Source: Microbotryum silenes-acaulis
Taxonomy: Eukaryota; Basidiomycota; Microbotryomycetes; Microbotryales; Microbotryaceae
Assembly (NCBI GenBank): GCA_003665825.1
Contig: QPFY01000006.1
Coordinates: forward strand, 992,001 to 1,056,000
Direction: 5' to 3'
DNA: 64,000 bases
Shown here: positions 10,333-19,586 of the stretch, piece after piece
How positions within the stretch are numbered: the stretch's first letter is position 1
How the letters are laid out: each line of letters starts with the position of its first letter
Notes under the pieces: generated by a model
What the model was told of the DNA's origin: nothing
The model's database searches: none
Seen by the model: only the letters and a program-made list of their open reading frames with translations
Position numbers and translations under genes: made by a program

Positions 10333-11861
10333 ATGGCCCGACCTCGGCGTCCACCAGGAGTTCGCCACCGTCTAGATCTTCGACACTGCATCACCATCTT
10401 GGCTTGGGCCTTTACACTATGCTCATTGCAACGCACCTCGCTGTCTCCCCTCAACGTCTCGGCGTCGCCATTGCCGATGCGCACCTGCACCTCGCTCGCT
10501 GAGGGCCCCGCGCCCATCGTCACCGCGGCCCCTATCCCCCCGCTCTACCGACGCAACAGCGTATCCGTGCCTAAGAATGATACGGACCTTACGATCGATC
10601 GATCGTCCACCTCATTTCCCATCGCATTGGGTGCCAACTCGACCTCGACCTCGCCCGCCCCGAATTCGACGCCGAGCTCCAATCCGAATAATCAGACTCC
10701 CATCTCGGGCTTGTTCGGCGCGGGGCTCACCTCGTCATGGCTAAAGTGGATCGCTGTTGTCACCGCCGGCGGAATTGTCTTCTCGCTTCTTTTTGCCAGG
10801 TGGTTCTGCGTCAGAAGATACGCCCACATCACAGTGCGGGTCAGTCCGCGTCATTTTTCTCGGACCGTTTGGTGTTCAGTCAGGGGTAGCCTCCCTTGCC
10901 CATTGCAGCCGTGACCACTGACACGAGCGCTGCGGCGGCATTTGCATTTAATGACCAGTCTTTCTTCATCCCACGGACCGGTCTGGAAAGCGCCTTTCTC
11001 CGTATCAACGGGCCCCCGCTTCGAGACCCCTTGGAACCTCCTCCGACATATCACTATGCAACCTATGGATATGGGCCCTCGAGTCGTCGCCAGCGGCGGC
11101 GCGATCGTCGAACGGCGGGACAAGGCATCTCGGCCTCGGGTGCTCGAGTTGGCGAAAGAGACGAGGATGATCGGCTCGAAGGCGAGGCTGACTTGGTCGG
11201 CGAGGGCTTGCCGGGGTACCACGTTGATCGAGAGCTGCCTCAGTATGCGACCCTCGTCGAGCAGAGCCATTCAAGCGGGGCCGCTGCCGCTGATGCGACA
11301 ACAGCCGAACGCGGGGTCGAGGCATCGGTCAATGCACCAGAGGGCCAAACGGACATGTCGAGCGACGTTGTCGAGATGCCGACCGTGCAAGAGTACGAGA
11401 TGGCAACAAGACATCGCGCGGGCACGGGTGGTGGTGCAACGGCTGACGAAGGTCGCTCGCTACCTGCAACGTCGGACGCAGCCAGAGAAGTGCGATCACC
11501 CGATTCCGCGAACGAAGACAATGACTCGTTGAGCGACGGCATCGATTCACCATCGATGAACTATCCTCCTTCGCCGCTCATTACACCTCCTCCGATCGCT
11601 CGCCTGTCGTCGTCGAGATCAGCGAGGTCCGCCGCCTCGCACTTGCCGCATTCGACAGGGGTGGTCCCCACCGGACCGTCGGAGGACCGTGACTCGTTGC
11701 GCTCGACGATTGCGAGCTTGAGTTCGGCCAAGCTCGAAGACTTTGACCACCCTCAAAAGACGGATGGATCGAGTTCGAAAGAGGATGTGCACGGCGAGAG
11801 CACGGAGGGGATCGAGATGAAGGAAGTGCACAAAAGGGAGGAGGACGATGCGCACACATAA
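10333..11861 (+). CDS. Single-pass (type I) membrane protein of unknown function
   Basis: Translation from ATG 10333 begins with a basic stretch and a hydrophobic core (CITILAWAFTLCSL), a likely signal sequence. A Ser/Thr/Asn-rich ectodomain of about 100 residues follows, with several N-X-S/T sites. Next is a transmembrane helix (WIAVVTAGGIVFSLLFARWF) with a basic stop-transfer RRY. Exon 1 ends near 10839. An intron to about 10908 is needed to reach the second exon's frame, but the exact donor is ambiguous because the best GTCAGT gives the wrong phase. The roughly 310-residue cytoplasmic tail is acidic and Ser-rich, with PPPTYHY and YPPSPLITPPP proline motifs, and ends at TAA 11859-11861. The layout resembles fungal wall-sensor or cortex proteins, but no family is recognised. 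Confidence 0.65.
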
Positions 11862-12210
11862 ATGTCGAGGGGCCACGTGGTCAAGGGCGCGTATCCGTTC
11901 ACCTTCTTTCATTCCCTGATATGCTTGCTGGGTCGACGCAGAGATTTTTGTATAACACTTGTATCTGCTGTGACATTTGCTGTGCTTCTCTTTTTCGGCA
12001 ACGTTTCGCAGTTTTCGATTACGTCCCATTCCCTGGTTCGACTTCGTCTCAATACTGTTGTAAACAGCTAGCTGAGGTGGTCCTTCTTAACGACTGACAC
12101 GAGAGAAACTTCCACGAGGGTATTTGATAATCAAGAAGAGTCATAGTAAAGGTATACACCAAGATTGATGTTGGCGACCCAGGGCGAGTCCTCCGGTTGC
12201 CCTCGGGGGC

Positions 12211-14133
12211 CTATCGATACGACCTTTCCACGACTTCCAAGGCTGCCGTAACGGCCAACGCAATCAGCGGCGTGACGACGTAGCTCGCCGTCAGAGTCCT
12301 TGCGATCTGGCCTTCGATACGAGGACCCAGATCGGCCATCTCGACAATGGCAGATAGGGTGAGCGCCGGCGGCCCCACATTTGAGAGCATGAGCACAAAG
12401 TCGAGGACGGGGTCGTTGCGCTGTTTTGGGTGACGGGCGTCGCAGGGAGTGAAGAACAAGTTAGCGGAGGAAACTCGCTGGCGCTGATCTGAGGTGCAAC
12501 GTACGAGGAGAGTGGGCAGGTGGACCCGGATGAGATAGATGGTCGAAATAGAGATGGCGGGCATGACTAAGAAGCGGAAAGAGAACAGCCACACGAGCGC
12601 CAGGTAGGACGTTTTGGATCCCTGCTTGCTGTAGAGATGGCCACCCACTGCGACGACATGGATTCGGGTCAGTGGGGCGGCCAAGTGTTCGTCGGGACCC
12701 AGTAGTGCACGTACGAATGAACATTTGGAGAACAGTGTAGAGATTGCCGACGTTGTTAATCGAGTCGGATAGCGGTGTCAGCCAGCCACCTTTGTCGAAT
12801 AAGTGATGGTGAAACCAAGAAATTAGGCCGAAGAAGCACGCCGCAGACCGCCCAGCAAAGGTGGATTCAAGAAACCGGTCAATGCGGTCGAGGCCTTGCG
12901 CAGTGATTGGCCAAGACGATGGGTGACACGCGTCCAAACCGGTGGTGGGGCTCGTTCTTCATCGCCCGTGGAACGTGCTATGGGGAAGGCGCCGGGGAAA
13001 TGATCGCTGGGTAGCCTGATTTGGCCTTCGGCTTTCGGATCACCCCTCAGCAGATCTGGGGCGGAGGGTCGATTGGGGAGCTTGGCTTCAGTTGACCCCT
13101 TTTCGGGAAATCATAAGTCCAGCCGTGAACTCACAAGGACCGAAGGCGAAGCGAGTCAGATTTCCAACCACGGCATTGATGAGGATGTAGACTCGACCTC
13201 TCGAAAGGACCAGGAACAGCGGCTCTCCCGGACGGACGAGTGAGTCGAGGGCGCCTGTTTGCGACAAGGCGTGCAGAAGGAGCAAAGGGAGAGATGTAAC
13301 CTGACTCAGGAGGAGATGGAGTCGAACGTATGAGTCACCCATGAGCGCTAAAGCTCTAATGAACGGGTCTCTTCGATGAGCGTACATTATTGAAGATTAA
13401 CAACGGCTGACGCACGAGATACAAACGAAAGAGCAAGGGTCAAAACGTCGTCGAGCGAAAGATTTGAACCAAGGTGGGCAGCTCACGACAAAATGCGATG
13501 GCATGCCCAAGGAGGTCGAGGCTCGACCAAAGGCATACGAAATAAGCTGGAATATGAGCGTGATGGGGATGATGATGCCGTCTACTCGCGATCCAGGGGT
13601 GGCACAGATGTGGGGTGGGGTAATCAGTTGAATCCTGGCACGTGGGGTCCAGGCCGGCAGCAGCGCGCGCTCACATGTCTTGATGTTGTCCACGGTCGCC
13701 AGCGGTCCAATTTCGCTGAAAAGCAAAGCCGGAAGGAGGATTGAGGTAGCTAGCCGGCTGATGTTCTGTTTTCAGGTGAGAGGATGCACAGGTCAGGGGT
13801 CCAATATGCTCTAGGGCGCAGTCCGATCGGCGGCAGAGACTCGGAAGAACTGACACTCTCGCCGGCCTGGTTGATGAAACCGTATCGTCTTGCGGTGAAA
13901 CCGTAGGCCTACGGAAGAGAGCGTCGCGTTTAGAGAGGCAATACATGTGTCCAGTCCATCGTATCCCACGAATGGGCACCCGCCCGCCCGGCTATCGAGA
14001 ACGGCGGAGGCAAAGTGGGTCAAGTGTTGAAGCGAGCACGTGGTATACTGACCAGGACGAGGATGACCGAGATGAAAGCCTGAGTTGCAGAGACTGCCGA
14101 CTCGAACAGTTGGTGGACGTGACTGTCCGACAT
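12211..14133 (-). CDS. Auxin efflux carrier (AEC) family membrane transporter
   Basis: Translation starts at ATG 14133 (MSDSHVHQLFESAVSATQAF, then the first membrane helix). Further exons give LATSILLPALLFSEIGPLAT, VDNIKT, an IIIPITLIFQLISYAFGRA helix and NAVVGNLTRFAFGP. The C-terminal half has FRFLVMPAISISTIYLI, DPVLDFVLMLSNVGPPALTL and RTLTASYVVTPLIAL. These match AEC (PF03547) transporters, including the broken helix around GPPALTL and the last helix. The stop is TAG at 12211-12213. At least six introns are implied and not all boundaries were fixed. Yeast relatives sit in the ER or plasma membrane and the substrate is unknown. The first Helitron ends 363 bp upstream of this start codon. 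Confidence 0.8.
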
Positions 14134-14496
14134 TGTTGGACCTGGCTAGAGAAGGCTAGTAGCCCGGGCGGGATACTACGATCGAACAGACCTTATCCCA
14201 ACTTGAGCGCCGCTTGAACAGCTTGAGTGGTAAAATGTCGCCGTGTATCGAAGCGCGATAAGTCCCGGTTTCAATCGAGCACGAGGTCCTGCGCTGAATC
14301 CCACTTTGGTCTTCCGGATGAGGAGTGTACGAGTATCCAATCCGTTCAAGAGGTGTTTGTTGCGACGGCTGCCGGTGCCGGCAACGGGTGAAGACTCGGT
14401 ATAGTAGGCGAAGGTAAAGGAGACTTTACGTCACTAGCTATTGGTCCACGGGAGGGTGGTGACCTGTCGGGACTTTTTTATTTTTTTATTTGATGA

Positions 14497-14524
14497 CTAG
14501 GTGCGGCGGCGCGCTCCGCGCGCC
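14497..14524 (-). repeat. Helitron A 3' terminal hairpin and CTAG
   Basis: CTAG occupies 14497-14500. The stem arms are 14508-14514 and 14518-14524, with loop 14515-14517. The hairpin is identical to those at 16908-16924 and 19295-19311. Confidence 0.85.
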
Positions 14525-14642
14525 ACCTCCCACCGTAACCGTTAACCCGCTGCAATGTGATGTACTTTGCTGCAACAGCTGCGGTACTGTTGAGTAACGG
14601 AAGCGTAGTGGTTGAAGTCGGGAGAGAAGCGCGCGACGACGA

Positions 14643-15205
14643 TCAAATGTACAGAGCCTTCATTTCATCACTGAACTCTTTTTTTGTTCTCTGGGAGCCC
14701 GATGATGTGCTCGGAGCTTTGAGGTGACTCTTAATTTCAACATTATCCGCTTCTCCGTTCTCAGTCTGATGAAGCAAAACTCTGACACCGTCCACATTCG
14801 TTGCTCGGGACAACGCGACATACAACTGGCCATGAGAAAAGACGGGCGTCTCCAGACACACTCTTACCTGTTGAGACGCTGAAGGTACTCGATCAAGAAC
14901 AGTGATTCGTCTTGCAGCAGGTCGAGCACCATGTCGTTGATCTGGTCCACCTGCGAATTTTTGGGCGCCAGAATTGCTCGATCTCGGAAGTATTCGACTT
15001 TTTCGCCCATTGACATATTGTCCAGTTCGAGCGCGGGGACGGGATAAACGTGTCTGATTAACCCGGATCTGTTCCTCGTGGTCGCCGGCAGGAGAAGCTC
15101 ACGCGGGAGCGCGATAGAGTCTTCTGTTTTGTTCGCCGAGCCATCTCCAACTCCTAAGAGCCAATCTGCAAAGTCCTGTGCGTTTGCCCGTTCCATTTCG
15201 GTCAC
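14643..15205 (-). pseudogene. Helitron PIF1-like helicase remnant (copy A)
   Basis: Two minus-strand blocks, 15205-14864 and 14861-14643, are in different frames. The first reads [30 protein letters not shown] and [19 protein letters not shown]. The second has the helicase C-terminal motif VFSHGQLYVALSRATNVDGV, which in PIF1/Helitron helicases is motif VI with the arginine finger. Compared with copy B, a segment after MVLDLL is deleted, so the two blocks no longer join in frame. No Walker A segment is visible. Confidence 0.75.
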
Positions 15206-16190
15206 GAATCCCCTGTGATGTTACAGTCCAACCGGTCAGTTAGTCATGCTGCCCTGCGTTTTGCTTTTGAAAGATTGGCACACACCTGCCAACACGAAGG
15301 TCACTCCACCGAACCGAACCGTTGAGGATCTGCCACGGGATGGTGAGCTGCAATTCACGCAACCAGAGCCAGTTTTCTTGCGTGATTCGTTACAACTATT
15401 AGTATTCTTGCTGTTGTCCATCTGTAGCAATGGCAGCGAAGACTCACATTTAGTGTCCCAATGACCCGGATTCTCACCCGTACGAAGTCGATCCTTCCGC
15501 TCAATCCTTCCGCTGTGTCACTGACGTCCAATGTCTTTTTTCGTGTCAGTTTTTCCGTCATATCTAAGACTCCACAGCCATTCAAGGGATAACTCACGCA
15601 TGCAGTGTCACCAGCTGATGGTGAAGAAACAACTCGAGGGTTGACATTCAAAGAGGACCTGTTGAAGGGAATTGCTGCTTGGTAGTTTTCCATTAGCTCC
15701 TCAACAACACACCAAGAGCACAGTTCATGAAGTTACTTACTCGAATCCGTAGCTATGCTGCATGCGGCAGCCATTTCTTGAGAAAACTTGTCCCGTACTC
15801 GTTGCAGAGCTTCCACGACGACCGCTTCGGATGTCGCGAGCTCGAGGTGGCGATGGGATGAGGTGCGATGGGTAAGGTGTGAAGAGCAGGAGGGAGAAAG
15901 ATGGAGAAGACTGCGCCTCAGTTTAAACCGGGTTCATAGAATGTCGCGGAAGGCCGCGGAACGTCGTGGAGTGAAGCCCAGTGTCGGCAAGCCGTGACAC
16001 GCTGGCGGGGCCCCTAATGGCGGAATTGGCGCACTGGCCGACACTACCCGAGGTCTGGCATAGATTTCGGCAGTGGCAGGAACTGGATGATTGAAGGAAC
16101 TACCCTACGATGTGGTAGACACGCAAGACAGGTCGTTTCAGTCTGCTTCGGGAAGCAGAGAGTCATGTGCCAGGCTGCGTTGATGGAAAA

Positions 16191-16316
16191 TGGAACCTCG
16201 GCGAACGTTGGAACCTCGGCGAACGTTGGAACCTCGGCGAACGTTGGAACCTCGGCGAACGTTGGAACCTCGGCGAACGTTGGAACCTCGGCGAACGTTG
16301 GAACCTCGGCGAACGT
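16191..16316 (+). repeat. 18-bp minisatellite, seven units, inside Helitron A
   Basis: The unit TGGAACCTCGGCGAACGT is repeated seven times with no mismatch I can see. Copy B has a single unit at the homologous place (about 17520-17545), so the array arose in copy A after the copies separated. Eighteen is a multiple of three, so it stays open in several frames (one reads TSANVG repeats), but that does not show coding. Confidence 0.9.
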
Positions 16317-16531
16317 AGGCGAAACGGTCTGTTGCTGGCCGATCCATGCTGAAACAACGCTAGCTAGCTGGGACGCGCTGGACCGAGAGCTGCCGATGAC
16401 GTCACGCCACGTGGTTTGTCTCCCTGGTTTGTCTCCCGTTCTCTGACGTTCTTTGACGTTCTTTGTGTAGACGACAGTTGTTTTTAGTAGTTTGTAGATT
16501 TTTTGTAGTTTGTAAATTAGTAGAATTAGTA

Positions 16532-16570
16532 GATAGTTTTAAGGATTTGGTAGATTTCCTTAAAACTATC
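16532..16570. repeat. Perfect 14-bp inverted repeat in AT-rich linker
   Basis: GATAGTTTTAAGGA at 16532-16545 is exactly complementary to TCCTTAAAACTATC at 16557-16570, with an 11-nt loop. A CCTACTAT microsatellite follows to about 16612. It lies between the 5' end of Helitron A and the mini-Helitron. Confidence 0.8.
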
Positions 16571-16644
16571 CTACTATCCTACTATCCTACTTCCTACTAT
16601 CTTACTATCCTTAAAATCCTTAAAACTGTATAATAAAAAAGTTG

Positions 16645-16934
16645 TCCCCAAGACAAAGACAAAGACAATGTCAACTCACGTGGCGTGACGTCACAGTTTC
16701 GGCTCTGCACGGCTCTCGGTCCAGCCCGTCCCAGCTAGCGATGTTTCAGAATTAGTTATGGTGCCACCGGTTCTCGGCGCTCCCGACGGCTAGGAGCCAG
16801 AGGTCGTTTCGCCGACGTTCCATGATCGGCCAAGTCACGACACGCATTAAATCACGTCGCTTCGCCAGTTCTGAATACATTCAAACGTTCTCATTTCAAT
16901 GTGAGGTGGCGCGCGGAGCGCGCCGCCGAACTAG
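16645..16934 (+). mobile_element. Short non-autonomous Helitron of the same family
   Basis: The right end has the same hairpin (16908-16924) and CTAG (16931-16934) followed by T. Its left part shares CACGTGGCGTGACGTCA and CGTCCCAGCTAGC-type blocks with the 5' ends of copies A and B, but the internal sequence differs and no coding is seen. The 5' boundary is a guess at TCCCC near 16645. Length is about 290 bp, typical of non-autonomous Helitrons. Confidence 0.65.
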
Positions 16935-17352
16935 TAGTCTACCAAAAACAATGTAAGGCTCGGCAGCCACTCAGTAGGTCCAAGCTCAACCCCGGACCGA
17001 CTTACCTGACCTCCCTCTCATTTTCCTGCCTTTGACTGACAACCATTGTGCATCCCCTTTGTCACCCTTTTCTATTTTTATCCTCTTTGTCTCTATTGTT
17101 CTTAGTTCACCACAAAGAACCACATTGTCTACTTGTCTCCCTTTCTTATTTCCAGATCTCCATAAGTAGCGATCCGTAGCTCTCTTCTCTCTCTTCCTTC
17201 TTTCTCATCCTTCAAGGGACCCACTCTCTCTTCACTTGACAATCGACTGGTTTTGGGACTGTCCATTCGTCAAGCACCTCGAGAGAACTACCGAGGAACC
17301 CGCCTTTACTTACGCCTACCGCTGAGTAATCTGGGCTCCTTACAAACAACTG
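16935..17352. other. Spacer between Helitron elements, pyrimidine-rich
   Basis: 17000-17250 is strongly C/T-rich on the plus strand, with CTTTGTC and TCTCTTC runs and a CTTATTTCCAG acceptor-like site near 17155. It resembles a fungal promoter or 5' leader and could be captured host DNA or pre-insertion sequence. No gene is supported. Confidence 0.4.
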
Positions 17353-19322
17353 TCGAGTCAAAGAACGTCAAATCACGTCAGAGAACGGGAGACAAACCAG
17401 GGAGACAAACCAGGGAGACAAACCACGTGGCGTGACGTCATAAGCAGCTCTCGGTCCAGCGCGTCCCAGCTAGCTAGCGCTGTTTCAGCATGGGTCGGCC
17501 AGCGACAGACCGTTTCGTCTACGTTCGCCGAGGTTCCATTTTCCATCAAAGCAGCCTGGCACATGACTCTCTGCTTCCCGAAGCAGACTGAAACGACCTG
17601 TCTTGCGTGTCTACCACATCGTAGGGTAGTTCCTTCAATCATCCAGTTCCTGCCACTGCCGAAATCTATGCCAGACCTCGGGTAGTGTCGGCCAGTGCGC
17701 CAATTCCGCCGTTAGGGGCCCCGCCGTGTCACGGCTTGCCGACACTGGGCTTCACTCCACGACGTTCCGCGGCCTTCCGCGACATTCTCCCGGTTTAAAC
17801 TGAGGCGCAGGCTTCTCCATCTTTCTCCCTCCTGCTCTTCACACCTTACCCATCGCCACCTCGAGCTCGCGACACCCGAAGCGGTCGTCGTGGAAGCTCT
17901 GCAACGAGTACGGGACAAGTTTTCTCAAGAAATGGCTGCCGCATGCAGCATAGCTACGGATTCGAGTAAGTAACTTCATGAACTGTGCTCTTGGTGTGGG
18001 ATTGTTCAGGAGCTAATGAAAAACTACCAAGCAGCAATTCCCTTCAACACGTCTTCTTTGAATGTCAACCCTCGAGTTGTTTTTCTTCACCATCAGCTGG
18101 TGACACTGCATGCGTGAGTTATGACTTGACATGGTTAGGCATGACGGTAACTGATATGAAAAACAGACATTGGACATCAGTGACAGCGAAATAATTGACT
18201 TCGTACGGTTGATAATCCGGGTCCATGGGACACTAAATGTGAGTCTTCACTGCCATTGCTACAGATGGAAGGACAACAGCAAGAATACTGATAGTTGTAA
18301 TAAACGAATCACGCAGAAAAACAAGCTCTGGTTCCGTGGATTGCGGCTCACCATCCCGTGGCAGATCCTCGACGGTCACTCCACACTCCACCGAACCGAG
18401 CCGTTGTGTTGGCAGGTATGTGCCAATCTTTCAAAAGCAAAGCGCAGGGCAGCATGACTGACTGACCGGTTGGACTGTAACATCACAGAGGATCCGAAGC
18501 AATGCCTTCCCGTTATTCCAAGTCATCGCCTGCACAAATCGTCGATGCTTGCATTATGAATGCTGGCTGACTTCTGCGGGGATCTCTCTGTAAGTAGTAG
18601 TCCTTGCCTGACCTTGAGATCCTATACTAACAACGGCACGGTGCGAGCGCAGACAAACATGCCTCTTCTGGCCGCTGCAGACCGCATGACCGAAACGGAA
18701 CAGGCAAAGGCACAGGGCTTTGCAGATTGGCTCTTCGGAGTTGGAGACGGGTCGGCGAACGAAACAGAAGACTATCGCGCTCCCACGTGAGCTTCTCCTG
18801 CCGGCGACCACGAGGAACAGCTCCGGGTTGATCAGACACGTCTATCCCGACCCCGCGCTCGAACTGGACAATATGTTGATAGGCAAAAAAGTCGAATACT
18901 TCCATAGCGAGCAAAATTGGCGCCCAAAAATTCGCAGGTGGATCACATCAACGACATGGTGCTCGACCTGCTGCCGGGTGACGCTCAAACGTTCTACAGC
19001 GCGGATTCGGTCGAAAACGAAGACGAATCACTGTTCTCGATCGAGTATCTTCAGAGTCTCAACGTCACCGGGATGTCGTTGCTCCACACTCGACGCGGGT
19101 CTCGACGACGGTCTGAGCCCATCATCGGGCTCCCAGAGAACAAAAAAGTAGTTCAGTGATGAAATGAAGGCTCTGTACATTTGATCGTCGTCGCGCGCTT
19201 CTCTCCCGACTTCAACCACTAGGCTTCCGTTCCTGAACAGTACCGCAGCTGTTGCAGCAAAGTACATCACATTGCAGCGGTTACGGTGGGAGGTGGCGCG
19301 CGGAGCGCGCCGCCGCACCTAG
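17353..19322 (+). mobile_element. Helitron copy B (decayed, inverted relative to A)
   Basis: The 3' end on the plus strand is hairpin 19295-19311 plus CTAG 19319-19322 followed by T. The 5' end has TCAAAGAACGTCA near 17357 and a 13-bp GGGAGACAAACCA unit in tandem. Spliced-looking remnants include QEMAAACSIATDS before a GTAAGT, then ELMKNYQAAIPFN. The helicase part follows at 18660-19179. Similarity to copy A is high throughout, with small indels. It ends 264 bp upstream of the hydrolase start codon, so it may sit in that gene's promoter. Confidence 0.8.
18660..19179 (+). pseudogene. Helitron PIF1-like helicase remnant (copy B)
   Basis: The sequence reads [20 protein letters not shown] then [18 protein letters not shown]. 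After a frameshift it gives [20 protein letters not shown], and after another, [20 protein letters not shown] with [20 protein letters not shown]. The order matches Helitron/PIF1 helicases. The VFSHGQLYVALSRA motif VI block kept in copy A is missing here, while the segment after MVLDLL that A lacks is present. Confidence 0.75.
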
Positions 19323-19586
19323 TTTCAATAGCAGTATAATCATATTAATACCCAGAAACCTTTGGAAAAGTCGGAGGGATAATTGAAATTGAGCGCCGAC
19401 GGAGCTGCGCCTAATGCACAATTGAGCTACCACCTACCCCGGCTTTCTCGAGACTGGCCCCGATCGAAAGGCCCACAGGCTCGAAATCCACGCTCATGCG
19501 TCGTCCGCTCCGGACACCAACCTACAGTGCCTCTCTCAAACGTCCTCCTCGCCATCGTGCGACGAGTGCCTTGCGCTGGTAGTGTG

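Larger units (their letters stand above)
14497..16471 (-). mobile_element. Helitron copy A (decayed, helicase fragments only)
   Basis: Read on the minus strand, the element ends in a perfect hairpin (GGCGCGC, loop GGA, GCGCGCC), then CTAG, then host T. This is the canonical Helitron 3' end (hairpin plus CTRR, insertion before T). It encodes PIF1-type Helitron helicase pieces near its 3' end. Upstream are spliced-looking exon remnants (ELATPEAVVVEALQ; SSLNVNPRVV) between GTAAGT/GTGAGT donors and AG acceptors. There is no HUH Rep domain, and about 2 kb is too short for an autonomous RepHel. The 5' end is placed at TCTACAC near 16471, but similarity to copy B continues a few bases further. Copy B (17353-19322) is homologous over nearly its whole length in the opposite orientation. 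Confidence 0.8.

Noticed and set aside
9615..10523. 302-codon minus-strand frame
   Set aside because: It is Arg-rich, overlaps the promoter and first exon of the membrane protein gene, and has no domain or splice support.
14200..14320. Possible tRNA (GGTTTCAATCGAGC resembles a T-arm)
   Set aside because: No matching acceptor, D or anticodon arms could be paired.
16191..16316. Repeat array considered as CRISPR-like
   Set aside because: Units are 18 bp with no spacers, in a eukaryotic transposon; it is a minisatellite.
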